Below are positions 1 through 11,129 of a stretch of 64,000 bases of DNA, one piece after another. Every line of letters begins with the position of its first letter. Position 1 is the stretch's first letter. The notes under the pieces are model-generated. The model was given only the letters and a program-made list of their open reading frames with translations, did no database searches and was not told where the DNA came from. Both the position numbers and the translations under genes were made by a program. Origin of the DNA: Diphasiastrum complanatum (lineage: Eukaryota > Streptophyta > Lycopodiopsida > Lycopodiales > Lycopodiaceae); NCBI GenBank assembly GCA_029204225.1, contig CM055093.1, positions 5,748,933 to 5,812,932 of the forward strand, in the 5' to 3' direction.

Positions 1-85
1 CCTTGGGTCAATTTTCAAACCAAGGTAATTCTATTTCATGAAACATCACACTAATCAATGTCCTTAAACACTATAGAAATGTCGA

Positions 86-1608
86 TCAGTGTGTTAGAAA
101 GATGCACAATGATATACTAATGCTAATGCCCCACATAATGTATTCTTTCAATGAATCGCGATTCGACACAACTATGGTAGGTTGTACTGGAGTACTGGAA
201 TCTGAATTATTATCCTGCAGTCCTGAAGTGCTAGCTGAAGAAGGCTGTGGGTTATTATTTTCAACCTTTGTCTTTCCTTTCAGATCATAGGATTGATTCT
301 CAATAAATATCGCATCTCTAGTATTGAATATCTTCTGAGTAATTGGAATAAACAACTTGTATGCTTTATAATCTGAATCATAGCCTACAAAAATTGTTTT
401 AACACTGGTAGGATCCTTAACTCAACAGAAACTTGAGAGAAAGCAATACATCCAAAGACTTTGAAATTTTTAACAGAGGGTTTAGATCCAGTCCAGACCT
501 CATGGGGGGTTTTATCACCCAATACTTTGGAGATGAATCTCTATTTTGAATGAATGTTGCAGTAGCTATTGCTTCTACTAGAACTGTTTAGGAAGTGAAG
601 CATGAGCCAACATACAATTTGCGCTCTCTATGAGAATTCTGTTCTTTCTCTCAGCAATCCCATTTGATTGGAGGGAATAACTTGTAGTAGATTGTTGTTG
701 TATTCCTTGTGCCTTGGAGTGATCTAAGAATCCATTGGAAGTGAATTCACCTCCTCCATTGGTTTGAAGAGCTTTGATCTTTCTCAAAGTCTTTTTCTCT
801 GCCAGTTCTTTGAACTGCTTGACGACCTTAAAAGCTTTAGATTTCTTTTGTTAAAAATAAATGACTGTTCTTCTAAAATGATCATCAATAAAGTTAGAAA
901 GTATCTTGCTCCCCCCATGGAGGAAGTCTGCATAGGCCCACAAATGTCAGCATGTACAAGATCCATTAAATCTGTGGAAGCATGAAAACGATCTGATTTA
1001 AAAGGTGTCCTTGAGTGTTTTCCTAATATTCTGCTTTCAAATTCTTTTGAATCATCTTGTCCCATATAATGTAAATCTTGTACAATCTTTTAATTTGACG
1101 TTAATACTTCTGTGATTTCAATGGCCTAGCCTATAGTGTCACAACAAATCTAAATTTAAAATGACTGACGTATGGAGTGCTTGGCTATTAGTAGAATAAC
1201 AATTACTTAATCTATAGAGGTAGCCACTTCCCTTGCCAAGTGCAAGGTCTTTCTTGGATTTACCAAAAATGGTACAATTTCAGTCTAGGAACATGAAGAA
1301 CATTGAATAGCAGCCTAACATCACCATTTTGAGACTTCAATTTTATAGTAGATAATAGCACCTTCTCCATAAATGTTATGTGCAGATTTATCACCAAGTT
1401 GTACAACTCTGGATTGAGTGAAGAGTGTATTCAAGTTGAAGTTGCCCTCATTGCAAACAGCCACAGGAAATATCGACCCAAGAGCAGTTCTCAAACTCAG
1501 CTTTTTTTTCTTAATGTTGAGTGGTTTTACAAAAAGCCAAAATTTTAAGGGGGAAATCTTGCAGATCTTTAGAGAGGGATTGTAGGTTACTTGATTTAAG
1601 CCTCGCAT
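86..1608 (-). mobile_element. Degenerate Ty1/Copia fragment (protease to integrase)
   Basis: Pieces of a Copia polyprotein appear in order on the minus strand. At 1608-1321 is a protease-like stretch containing GDKSAHNIYGEGAI, followed near 1290-1260 by the protease-end motif VLHVPRLKL. At 1065-784 is the pre-integrase/integrase start, with GKHSRTPFKS and LVHADICGPMQTSSMGGARY. At 787-578 is the integrase core with TNGGGEFTS and NGIAERKNR. At 355-86 is the low-complexity linker before the RT, which would lie beyond the left edge. Frames change several times, so this is a dead copy. It sits downstream of the cyclase-associated protein exon and may be inside that gene's first intron, in the same orientation. 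No LTR or primer site was found for it. The Copia assignment is secure; the lineage is not determined. Confidence 0.85.
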
Positions 1609-2244
1609 TCAAGGCTTACCATTCACCAGATACTAGTCAGCCATTTCTGTGCTGGTTTGAGCCAAATCAAGGAGCTCAAACTTGCGACTCGCCCACTAGT
1701 TATTGTGATTTGGTTTTACTTGTGCATTGTCTTGCTCCCAGCAAGCAATTCTTAGGTCAATGATATAATGCTGAAGCCTGATTCATAACTTAAGGCAGGT
1801 CATAATAGATAACTTCTGATCTGAATGGCAAAACCTGAGAGATAGACTTCCTTCCTGAGACTATCAGGATTCGAACAAACAAGAACAGTTTATAATCGAC
1901 AGAAACAAAAGAAGAAACAAATACAGATTATTTCCATCCCTCAAAAATTTTGAAAAAAAAAATGTCGTGAGGTATTCTAATGATCTTAATCAAGTCAAAG
2001 ATACATAACGGAATTCCGTTACTAGATTCGGTATTAGATTTTAACTCCTTCCCAGATATAGTGCGACATTGAGAATGTAGTGTAGCACCTCACCAACGAA
2101 AATCAGTCTGCCACATCGGATCTGATTCGTCTAACCATTTTGACATGATAACCAATACAAAATAGCAGATTCCCCTGAAAAAAAATCTAATCTCTAGCTT
2201 TGCCCCTGATTGAGAGGAAGCATTTCACTAAAACACGAAATTAC
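1609..2244 (-). other. Presumed start of intron 1 of the cyclase-associated protein gene
   Basis: No coding feature is seen. The interval lies directly 3' (minus strand) of a good splice donor at 2243-2244, so it is probably intronic. An A-rich run occurs around 1950-1965. Confidence 0.4.
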
Positions 2245-2610
2245 CTCGCACACAGAGATTGCTTGCACAATGCGTCTTTGCTCCCTAAACGCATCCGCAA
2301 TCAACTGAGATGCAGCCGACACCTGCCCGCCGATCCTTGATCCATCATCCACAACACGTTTCACTGCAGATTCCACCAGCACATCAAAAGCTTCAACAGA
2401 GGGAGCAGCAGCAGCAGCAGCAGCAGATGAAGTCGCTGTCACTCTGGTTTGATTGGCAGCATTATCACTCAGAGGATTGGAGTGCGAAAGAGTTGGAGCT
2501 GCCTGGGAAGAAGGTGTCTTGTTGAGGCGCCCCTCCAGAGCCTCGAGGCGAAGCACGCTCGCCTCTAGCCGAGCAACCAGAGCTGCGAGAGGCTTCTTCT
2601 CCTCCGCCAT
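2245..2610 (-). CDS. CAP1: Cyclase-associated protein, first exon (N-terminal CAP domain)
   Basis: The 122-codon exon starts with MAEEKKPLAALVARLEASVL, an adenylyl cyclase-associated protein (CAP) N-terminal helix (oligomerisation/cyclase-binding type), then a Ser/Ala-rich linker with a seven-alanine run encoded by a GCA/GCT repeat, and then the CAP helical domain start (AFDVLVESAV, RIGGQVSAASQLIADAF). Plant CAPs recycle cofilin-bound G-actin in the cytosol. The coding frame reaches GAG followed by GTAATT at 2244-2239, a good 5' splice site in phase 0; reading past it adds only about 15 codons before a stop. Later exons (rest of the helical domain, WH2/proline region, C-terminal beta domain) are not in the window, so the first intron exceeds 2.2 kb. 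Identification rests on remembered plant CAP N-termini, mainly the IGG..V...(I/L)..AF pattern. The start is the only Met in the exon, just downstream of a CT-rich leader. Confidence 0.72.
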
Positions 2611-2660
2611 CTCTCCCTCTCTCTCTCTCTCTCTCGCTCTGGCTTTCTCTCTGTATTTCC
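2611..2660 (-). repeat. CT/GA microsatellite in the presumed 5' leader of the CAP gene
   Basis: A (CT)n tract on the + strand, read as GA on the transcript strand, lies immediately upstream of the CAP start codon. GA-rich leaders are common in plant genes. It probably belongs to the 5' UTR. Confidence 0.6.
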
Positions 2661-2700
2661 TTTGCCTGCCTTCTCTTCTCGCTTTGCACGCTCCTCGCTA

Positions 2701-3600
2701 AGGGTCACATGCTTTTTTGAGGTCACCTGCTACTTGTGCAATTAAAGGGCATATGACTTTGTCCCTTGGGGAGTTGGCTCTTAGTTTAAGAGTTGGTGAT
2801 TATGTTAGCAAGGATGGGACATTAGCTCACCTATTGATAAAGGTGTGCCAAGTTCGAAGGAAAATATTTATGCTATGGTGGAGATCTTGGAGTTGATCTT
2901 ACTATGCTTGAGAGTTTGGATACAAATGTGACTGGCATGGGATCATGTTCAGAGATGGAGGAGGTCATGTGCTCAGAAGGTAGCTCTTGGATGGAGAGCT
3001 AATGGCTAGGTGGGGAGTTGACCAGACCAGCAAGGAGTGATGGAGTCCAAGAGTTGGCAAGGTTGACCATGGTATAAGGAGCACAACAAACTTGTAAAAT
3101 TCATATTTTAGCATTGGGGGTTGTTTCAATTGATATTAGAGCCAACTTTATTACCTTGTGTGTATGATCAATAAAGTCACAACAATTTTGTAATGTCATT
3201 GGTGATTCGACTGAAGATTCAATTGGATTGATGTATGTTACTATTGTTGAGATTTTTGAATGGAAAAGTGTAAGAGAGGGCACAAGAAGGGCTTAGAAAA
3301 AGAGATGACGAAAGGAATCTCACTCAATTCTCCCAATAACATCTCAAATTTTTGCAATGTTAACCCACGAAGAATTAAGAAGAACCCAAAATAGCTCACT
3401 TAAAGCAAAAGCTAGGCAAAAAAATGCACTAATCTACTATTGGATAATTGACAGTCCAAATGGGTAAGGCAAAGGAATGATCCCAAGTCTCATGCTCTCA
3501 CACTTGTCTCTATTGGTTTCTTCACCCAAGGCAATAACGTTGCACATGCTAATGGAGAAGAATGTCAAATCAAAGCATTGGAATCATTCCCATCAACCAA
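2701..3600. other. No gene recognised; possible old LTR with primer-site-like sequence
   Basis: No supported reading frame. At 3130-3143 the + strand reads TTGATATTAGAGCC, a mutated form of the Copia primer-binding site TGGTATCAGAGC, so an old LTR may end near 3129. No matching second LTR was seen. Confidence 0.3.
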
Positions 3601-3695
3601 GCCAATGGTAGTCAAAATATGCTTAATGTGTCCAAGTTAAGGAAGAATATGTTATCGGTTGGAGTTATGATTGTAGCAGGATGTTGTTGTAAAAA
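3601..3695 (+). pseudogene. Copia protease C-terminal scrap
   Basis: The frame reads SKLRKNMLSVGVMIVAGC, matching the Copia motif VLYVP-L-(R/K)KNLLSVG at the end of the protease. It runs for about 25 codons and then enters unrelated sequence. It is too short to place in a lineage and may belong to the decayed element whose primer-like site is at 3130. Confidence 0.5.
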
Positions 3696-4570
3696 TGCCT
3701 AGATCCCCTCCTCAATGGTGACCGGGCTCTTTTGGCCGAAATACTTCCTGTGGATGGCCCTGCTTCCGATTGTGGACAACTTGCCCAGGATCAACGTCCA
3801 TCAAATTCTCGTCTTAAGCCCCTTGCCCCTGATCCGGACAAAAAGGTTGGCATGATAGGCACTGAAATATGTGGAGTTTCTTGAAGCACAACAATTGTTG
3901 ACTATTCATGGGTTTTTATTATTTCTCTGGCCATGGACAACTCTTGTGCGGCCAACTATTTATAAGAATTGAATTGCTTCTGAAACCCTTCCAAGGTAGT
4001 TTTATAAGTGTCTACCTTATGCAGCAAATAAATAATCTCATGCTATGATACAGGCCTTGTTGCCATTGGTGTATGCAATAAATTGTCTTGTGTCCATGGC
4101 CACGGTATCCAGCTCGTTCAAAAGTCTTTCCTTTTCCAATTGAGCCATGTCCAACTGACCTTGGAGCAAGGGAACCTATTTTTTGGCCTTTGCGACTGCT
4201 TGATCAACTTGATCTTGGGCCTTCAACAATGCATCTTGTAATTTTCCCACATAGTCTTGCAAGGTATCATCATGTTGTTCAACAGCTTTCAGCTATTTTA
4301 TCAATTTGGCTTCATATTGTTGTGCAACTTGTAGCTCTTTTTTTATCTTTATTAGCTTCATAAATATGGAGGACTTGCAAGAGGTCTTGGTGGCTGAAGA
4401 GTTTAGACTCCAAGCAAGAGGAGGATCATCTTCTACATCTCAAGTTGGAGAGGAGGAAGCTATGTTCTCAAAAGGCAAGTTCAAGGGCAAAGGCAAAAGC
4501 AAATGGTCAAAAGAGTTAGAAATCAGAATTGAACAAATTTGTATTTGATATAAGCTTAAAATTGTGATAA
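3696..4570. other. No gene recognised
   Basis: Unassigned sequence. A short open stretch at 4363-4548 encodes a Gly/Lys-rich peptide (GKFKGKGKSKWSK) without a known domain. Nothing else is supported. Confidence 0.3.
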
Positions 4571-4912
4571 TGTAATTATTGTACAGTTAATTAGATTTAC
4601 TGTATTTGGTTTTTACCAGGACTTGACCCGCCATCGACAAATTAGTCGGGCACTCGTCCCGTAGCCGGCTACTTGGATTAGCTGAGTAGCCACATTGGTA
4701 AGAAATTAGCATGTATAGTGGATTTTGGTTTCGTTATGCTATACTTGAGGGCATGTCTCGGGTTTGTCAATTATTTAGGCCCTATATGTACAAATTTCCT
4801 TTGTAATATACTTAGCTTTTGTTGTGCCATCTTTGAGAGCTTGTGAGGAGTGGCTATGGTGATTGATTGATGTGATCTACATATTGCACTATATTATAAC
4901 ATGATTTTAACA
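4571..4912 (+). mobile_element. Probable LTR end adjoining a primer-binding site
   Basis: The segment ends in CA immediately before TGGTATTAGAGC at 4913-4924, so it is the tail of a + strand LTR. The start at 4571 is a guess from the TG dinucleotide; the partner LTR was not found. Confidence 0.45.
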
Positions 4913-4924
4913 TGGTATTAGAGC
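4913..4924 (+). other. Copia-type primer-binding site
   Basis: TGGTATTAGAGC differs at one base from TGGTATCAGAGC, the site complementary to the 3' end of initiator tRNA-Met used by plant Copia elements. Confidence 0.65.
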
Positions 4925-6190
4925 GACATGGTGTTGCGGGTATGCACGATCCGGTGGAGCCATCGTCGGCATCTTTCACCAAGATAAACGACACTTAGAG
5001 CATCTTAGGAGAGAGGACTCCATACAGGATATCGGCATTTTGGATGGCAAGAGACAACAAAGTTTCCTCGATCAGAGCTTCGAGGAAGATCAGAAAAATC
5101 GTCGTAAGGGAATTATAGGAAGAATTCTGGAGAAACTTGCAGTTTCGGTGGTTTTGAAAAAATAATCGGTGATGGGGCTCGCATTTCAATGACCTTCTTT
5201 ATGTACCTACTAGCTGCTATTACTGAGCCAGAGGGATACAACTACAGTTGGACTCACCTAGTCCAAGAATTTTAAGGCCCTTCTCTCTCCAAAGAAGCAG
5301 ATTGCGGTGGGACCACTTCTCACTCAACTAGCAATACACCAAGCGGGACTTTCCAGCAGAATCTCCCATTGAGGCCATGTCTTCTAAGGCAAAATCTAAG
5401 AAGTCCATGCCAGAAGATAAGGACTGGCAGCAAGCAGTCCAACAACTTTGGGCACAAGCAACAGTCCAAGCCGCACCCAACTCGCCAAAACATCCTTTTG
5501 CCATGCAGTTGGAGTCCATACTAATGGATAAAGCATCATCACAACCAACAACAACGACTATTCCAACTAGCCCTTCAAGGCAGATCAGCCAACTCCAGGA
5601 GCTACTCAAGCGGAGGCCATCTTTTAAGCTTCCCCCTCTACCCAGATTCCAATAGAGATCAACTCACTACCAAGGCACACAACTATCGAAGATCAGCCTA
5701 AAGATACCGTGGTAGCAGATACCGCCAAAGAGGCTCCAGACACTCAAGGGAAACAAATTATCATTCTTGATCGAGGAGAAGGGTCACCCACGCATACCTA
5801 TACGAGATACCCTGATGAAGCCGACACCCCCCCCCCCCCCCCCCCCATGTGTACGATAAAGATCCGCCTCAGAACGTAGAAGCTCAAGCAGCCCCATCTA
5901 GAGACATCCACACGATCCCAGATTCGGCAAGCCACCATAGGAGGTTGATGTCCCAGCGGCCAGTGCACTTTCTCATGAGCACGGTCTACTCAAGGATCTC
6001 AACTGGTTGTTGCAAGATCGACTCCACCACCATTGCCGAGCGGAGTCATCAATGAAAGCTAAATAAGACCTTGAGCTCTACAACCCACAATTGCAACAAG
6101 AAGCAGATCACGCAAAGAAGCAGATGGCCATGATGCAACACGAAATGGATGCAAGTGCTACCATTTTGGGTCCACTTGTGCTAATTTTGG
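4925..6190 (+). mobile_element. Decayed retroelement internal region, unassigned
   Basis: Sequence downstream of the primer site. Short open stretches at 5377-5655 (Ser/Gln-rich, LESILMDKASSQPTTTTI) and at about 6073-6160 (LELYNPQLQQEADHAKKQMA, coiled-coil-like) resemble a linker-rich Gag in composition only; no zinc knuckle, protease or RT is visible. A run of about 20 C residues lies at 5827-5846. Confidence 0.35.
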
Positions 6191-6343
6191 TGTGTGGCTA
6201 ATTATAGTGTGGCTTTATGCTTATTGCTTTTGTTTCTAAGTTCTTGCTATTGTAGCCCATGTTAGCATATGTGCTAAATCATTATATGTTTCTAATTTAG
6301 TAGAGCTTTTTAAGAGTTTGTGGAAGAGTGTATGAGTGAGTAG

Positions 6344-6347
6344 AGAG

Positions 6348-6425
<78 letters not shown>
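6344..6425 (+). repeat. (AG)n microsatellite
   Basis: About 80 bases of uninterrupted AG dinucleotide. Predicted proteins across it are only Arg-Glu or Ser-Leu repeats and are not real. Confidence 0.98.
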
Positions 6426-6430
<5 letters not shown>

Positions 6431-6519
6431 AAGTGTGGAAGAGTGGGTTAGAGTTAGTGTGGTTTTGGTTTTAAAGTTAGTACTACTTGGTTTTAGTTGT
6501 GTGTTCAAGGCATCTTGCT

Positions 6520-6605
6520 TGCAAGTAGAAATAGTGTTAACCCTTTTGTTTTGCATGCATCTTCAAGGCTCATAGGTTCGAGCCCTACTTCTCGTGCTAC
6601 AAACG
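6520..6605 (+). repeat. Possible tRNA-derived SINE remnant
   Basis: GGTTCGAGCCC at about 6583-6593 matches the RNA polymerase III B box (GGTTCGANTCC). An A-box-like AGTGTTAAC lies about 55 bases upstream, which is wide for a SINE. No poly-T or poly-A tail is clear. Low confidence. Confidence 0.25.
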
Positions 6606-6700
6606 ACTTAGGAGGAGAAGGTGGAAGCCTTCAACTTCTTGACAACAAGGTTGAAGGCCAAGGCTCCATTCGATTGTAGTTCCCTGACGACATCACTAGA

Positions 6701-6820
6701 CAGTTAATTGGTGTACTTTACGTACCCAAATTAACAAAGAATTTATTATCTATTAGCAAGATCACTAATCAAGGCTATAGAGCTTTGTTTACTGCTAGTC
6801 GATGTACTATTTTTTGATGG
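6701..6820 (+). pseudogene. Copia protease/pre-integrase fragment
   Basis: One open frame reads QLIGVLYVPKLTKNLLSISK and continues for about 20 more codons to a TGA. VLYVP-L-KNLLS-SK is the signature of the C-terminal end of Copia protease. The fragment ends just before the 316-bp repeat at 6851. Confidence 0.75.
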
Positions 6821-6850
6821 AAATTCCAATGAAATCCTCTATGCACATGT

Positions 6851-7166
6851 AATTTGCAGAGACAAATTGCTCCTAAGAAATAAAGACTTTTTCAGCTTCC
6901 AACCCAGATAGACTTTGATGATATAGAATTATCAATGATCAGTATTCTTTTAGAATATTGTATGAATTTATTGCTTTAATGAATTGAGTAACAGACATTG
7001 ACACCTATAGAACTAAGAAACTTCGATGAACCATGTTTGATGGTATTGTGAACACTGACCTTTCTTTCAAGGGATGTGTAGGTACACATGACGTACCTGA
7101 AGAATCTGAACAAGAATAAGAAGCCCTATGGGCTTAAGGACTGATCTCTCTTTGAGGGTATGTGCA
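6851..7166 (+). repeat. 316-bp direct repeat, copy 1
   Basis: Matches 13272-13587 at a constant offset of 6421 bases from start to end, so there is no net indel and only scattered mismatches. In copy 2 the repeat ends exactly where an open Gypsy gag frame begins. It is probably part of the untranslated leader or LTR of that family. Confidence 0.85.
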
Positions 7167-7517
7167 GGTACTCGAGAAAGTGCCAGAAGAACAAGAATGG
7201 AAACAAGAAGCGTTTTAAGCTTAAAGACAATAAACAAGAAGGCTTTTGACGAAGTCTATAATAAAGGCTCAGTAGAGTCTATAAAGAAGGCTTATTTATA
7301 AGTCTATAATGAAGGCTAAGAGGAGTCTATAAAGAACAGGACAAGGCTTAGGGTCTGATCACCCTAGTGACTTGTTCCACCATGATTGAGGATGTGAGGA
7401 TGGGCAACCTCTAGAAAATAAGTGCCAATGACCATGATTGAGGATGGGCAACCTCTAGAAAAAAGGGCCTAGGAATTGATGGACATTATGCAAAAACAAG
7501 ATGGACATATACCTTGG
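7167..7517 (+). repeat. Short internal tandem repeats, no gene
   Basis: About five degenerate copies of AGTCTATAA-GAAGGCT occur at 7245-7335. Two copies of CATGATTGAGGATGGGCAAC, one carrying a short insertion, lie at 7381-7470. The segment ends abruptly where LTR homology starts at 7518. Confidence 0.5.
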
Positions 7518-7770
7518 CAATTGGTCAGTTTGGTGACCACTATGTCTTGGGTTTCATGTGTGGCTTGTCTTTGCCTTTGGTTACCTTTTGGGGACGGATT
7601 CTGAGTTGGCTTTCGGGTTGGTTGGGATTCCAGTTTTCTTAATTCTGAATGGTTAAGCTTGTTACGTTTCTGAGTTGGCTTTAACGTAAGTGCATGATGG
7701 ATGAATGTTAGACTTAAGCGCGTGTTGGGGAAACTACTCAAGTATCAGCGCCCTTTGAGGCGCCGGTGCA
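7518..7770 (+). repeat. 5' LTR remnant (253 bp) of the Gag-protease element
   Basis: Collinear with 11793-12045 with no length difference; both end in GGCGCCGGTGCA. The first roughly 660 bases of the LTR are missing. Confidence 0.9.
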
Positions 7771-7775
7771 CCATG

Positions 7776-7788
7776 TGGTATCGGAGCC
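7776..7788 (+). other. Primer-binding site of the Gag-protease element
   Basis: TGGTATCGGAGCC lies five bases after the LTR end and differs at one base from the tRNA-Met-type site TGGTATCAGAGCC. Confidence 0.75.
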
Positions 7789-8541
7789 GACTAGCCGGTC
7801 AGCTACGCAAGTCTCACAGGGATGGCTACGTTTTGGGATTTGTTAGGACAACCGTTGCGCAAGGTGCTGCCCTTGAGGTGTAAGCACGGTCAGTTCCTGC
7901 GGTTCGGGCCTGACGCCGTTTGCACGCAGGACAGATGAGACAATGTGCTGCCATTAGGTTGGTGAAAGCACGGTATGTGCCTTGTGGGGTGACATATTCG
8001 AACTGTACGGGTTAACCATTGATACAGAGATGCTGCTCAAATTCGGGTGTAAAGCACGGGTGGTTAGCTGCCGGTGCGGGATAGCTGCCGGTGCGGGATA
8101 GCTGCCGATCGTTTAGCTATAAGGGCTATCGACCAAAAAGTGGTGGGGCGTGACTGAGGCAATGTGCTGCTTAATGGTGAAATCACAGATGGTTGGATGG
8201 ATGTTTCCCCGTGGGCTAATTCTATGATAGATTTGTGTGGGCGCGGCTAGGCAAAGGTCCTACGTCCGGTCTCAAGGGGGTTTGTGGCTTGAGAGGGATC
8301 CTCTGTGTTTGCTTTGGTTGGTATGTTCCGTTTGTTGTGTGCTTGCTTGGACACAAATGACCTAGTTCCTACTTGGCTCTCAGGTGATGTGGGCTTGCTA
8401 AGTTTGAGGAGGGAATATTTTCATTGAAGCTGATTTAATAAAGAAGAAAAGAGAGCTGTGGGGCTCGGCCGACAGAAGGGAGAGTTTCAAAAATAAAAAG
8501 GATTGAGGCGATAATCTGTTGAAAGTACACCTCTTATTATA
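7789..8541 (+). other. Untranslated leader of the Gag-protease element
   Basis: No open frame of note. Contains two and a half copies of the 18-bp motif GATAGCTGCCGGTGCGG near 8065-8110. The region probably holds packaging and dimerisation signals. Confidence 0.45.
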
Positions 8542-9800
8542 ATGGAGGATCACCTTGAAGAGTTACGAGCATTGACGGACGGAGAAGAGCTGGCTCGAGA
8601 ATACAGCTCTCGCATGCATCGAGATGGCACCAGGTCCAAGTCGAGAAAGAAAGAGCATATGCACTCCACAATGGCGCCTCTCCAAGAAGAGATGGGTGGC
8701 CCTTCTGAACCTACACCAAGAGACGAACCCTTGCTAGAGGTGCAACAAGACCTCTTTGAAGTGAATATGCGACAATACTTATCAAGCGCAATGACGACTA
8801 TGCTTAGCGAGGTGAAGAAGGACATAGAAACAAAAAGGAAAGAATGGCAAACATCCCTGCGAACCATGAACCTTACTCAATTTAACCTTGCTAGAGAAAT
8901 GAGAGATGGGCTAACACAGCTCGAAGCCAGGTTTGAAGAGTTGGAAGCAACTAGGGGGAATGTAGTGGCGCCTCCTCCACAGATACCAAGAGAACCACGA
9001 GCGCGAAATACGGAAGGCCCAAAGAAGACTGCCAAAGTAAAAGCACCACCTACTTTCAAAGGAGAGCGTGACATTCGAATTGTGGAAGATTGGTTGTTTC
9101 ACATGGACCATTACTTCCGTCTGATGAACACTCATGAGGAAGAAAGAACGGACTTGGCATTAGCATATTTTGAGGGCTACACTACAAACTGGTACCGGAT
9201 GGCAAGAAATGCATTTCCAGACATGGGACGCATTCAAAACCGCGTTACGAGAGGAGTTCATATCGAATAATTCACACATGAGATTGAGGACAGAATTATC
9301 GGGGCTCAAACAGAAAGGGTCATTGCGAGAGTACCTCAATAAATTCAGACAGAGTGTATGGGTTATTGAAGATATGTCCGAGGTGGACAAAACTCATTAC
9401 CTCTTGTCTGGAATGCAGTCTTGGACCCGGCGTGCAATAGACAGCTACATGCCCCATGATTTCAATTCAACTATTCGAGCGGCTGAAATGGTTTGTGATT
9501 ATGAGAGCACATTGGCACCAGCTGCTCCCGCAACCTCAACAAGAGTATTTAGTGGATCCAGACCAAGTCCGAGCTTCTTTTCAAGGGGGGACTCAACTTC
9601 AAATGGCAACCAAGCCTCAAGTAGCATGAACAAATTCCCAACAAAAACAGGGTTTGGCAACCAAGGCAACAATGGAGGGAACATGTTCCAGAGAAGAAAC
9701 AATGTTGGACCTCAGCTAGTCACAACAACAGCTCACCAACAGTGGGCAGTTCCATGCGCTGCTTCAACTGTCATCAGCAAGGTCACTCTTGGAGGTCATG
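8542..9800 (+). pseudogene. Gag (capsid and zinc knuckle) of the Gag-protease element
   Basis: The frame opens at ATG 8542 with an acidic, charged, coiled-coil-like N-terminus (about 150 residues), followed by a retrotransposon Gag/capsid region with APPTFKGERD, VEDWLFHMDHYFRLM and ALAYFEGYTTNWYRMARNAF. A frameshift near 9220 moves the rest (WDAFKTALREEFISNN, SLREYLNKFRQSVWVIEDM) into another frame. After a Ser/Gly/Asn-rich linker a second shift near 9745 exposes a C-x2-C-x4-H-x4-C zinc knuckle, CFNCHQQGHSWRSC, at 9760-9801. The product would form the virus-like particle and bind element RNA. The two frameshifts make it non-functional as read; the domain order is normal for a Gypsy-type Gag. 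Confidence 0.8.
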
Positions 9801-9859
9801 CCCCAAACCATTGAACAATTGAATAAGCAAATCATGGCTGCCATTGAAGGATTCGAAGG

Positions 9860-10763
9860 ATGGAGAGAGAGGCATTTGATCAAAAAGATGGTGAACAGGA
9901 TGACGAAGAGGACCCAGAAACGGATTTGACGGAGTCTGACCTGAATGTCTTACAACACATAGGGGCACTTGCGGCGTATCGTGAACATCTTATGGCGACT
10001 CTTGTGAGAGGATCAAAGTTATTGTACCTGAAAGGCTGTATTCAAGGCAGGATCATTTACTTCATGGTAGACCTGGGGGCGTCACATAACTACTTGTCAG
10101 AAAAACTGACAGGGGAATTGGACATCCAATGTGAAGAAAATGTGATTCCTATTTGTGTGGAGACCGCGAAAGGTACAATGATCCACTTGTAGATTGGCAA
10201 CCAACTTACCAATCTCCCTGGGAACCTGGAAGAATCGACTAACGTTCACAATCTTGAAGATGGATGCCTTCGACGCTATTTTGGGATTAAGCTGGTTTAA
10301 CGGACATGTGGTGGCCTTCTTGGCAAAAGGGGTTAACCTTGTGTTATTATATAATGGCAGGAGACCTTGTGTCATCATAGCTATGCCAGGGGACCAACTA
10401 GAAAAGAACGACACAAATGAACCTGAGCCAACCATCCCTCCCAATCTCATTCACCTCTTTAACGAAGGACAGCCAACAGTGACAGACCAGCTGACGTGGG
10501 ACCAAATGGAGCCAACATTGCCTACAGTCTCTACATCAAAGGTGAATTCAAGTGCCGATGCAAAGCTCAAGGAGCTCAACTTGTGTGACCAAGCGAAAGC
10601 TCACTTCTTTAACGAAGGACATCCAACAGTGACAAACCAGCTGACACGAGGTCAAATGGAGCCAACATTGCCTGCAGCTTCTACATCAGAGGCGAATCTA
10701 AGTGCCGATGCAGAGCTCAAGGAGCTCAACCTGGGCGACCAAACGAAATATCTAGAGTCCTAG
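9860..10763 (+). pseudogene. Retroviral-type aspartic protease of the Gag-protease element
   Basis: At 10040-10100 the frame reads GRIIYFMVDLGASHNYLSEK, a retropepsin active-site loop in which the usual Ser/Thr of D-(S/T)-G-A is Leu (DLGAS). A TAG stop at about 10190 and a frameshift separate it from the second half, which carries FDAILGLSWF, the typical flap-to-C-terminal motif (ILG--W). Downstream, instead of RT, the frame enters two 50-residue tandem repeats and stops at 10763. The protease would mature Gag. The changed active-site residue and the breaks imply inactivity. Retropepsin family assignment is secure; Gypsy rather than Copia is inferred from the Gag type. Confidence 0.75.
10451..10750 (+). 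repeat. 150-bp coding tandem duplication after the protease
   Basis: AACGAAGGAC at 10461 recurs at 10611, and the two 150-bp units stay aligned through 10750. Each encodes 50 residues with FNEG-PTVT-QLT, QMEPTLP and LKELNL. The duplication keeps the frame. Confidence 0.9.
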
Positions 10764-11129
10764 GGGACTCATCCAGACGTGCAACGAAAATGACATATCT
10801 GAGACTTAAGGGAGTCGTAAGTACCTTTTTCTTTCATGTTAATAAAATAAGCCGCATTTCTCATCGAGGAGTGAGCTTCAGTCTAATGACTAAGTGCAGC
10901 ATCTTTACACAGGTTTTACGTAAGTGAACTAGATCCACACTTTTCCTGTGCTGGGTGCAAACACAATATCATTACTTCTCTTTACAGTTGGTTTCCTTTG
11001 GCCGGTGAATCAAGCCCGTGCCCTTGTATATGTGAATAAAGTCTGGCCAGTGAATTAAGCCCGTGCCATGAGTCTTAGGTTCTAGTTTGGCCCTGATGAG
11101 GACATCAGCTTTCTCAAACGAGGGGAGGA
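10764..11129 (+). other. Internal region between protease and 3' LTR; polypurine tract at its end
   Basis: No RT, RNase H or integrase motif in any frame. The end, ACGAGGGGAGGA at 11118-11129, is a polypurine tract directly abutting TGTTG, the 3' LTR start. Confidence 0.6.

Noticed and set aside
86-290. Plus-strand open frame near the left edge
   Set aside because: Shadow of the minus-strand Copia linker; the Copia motifs are all on the minus strand.
6236-6575. Long open frames of Ser-Leu or Arg-Glu repeats
   Set aside because: They are simple translations of the (AG)n microsatellite. The same applies at 30862-31627, 39738-40154 and 47580-47894.
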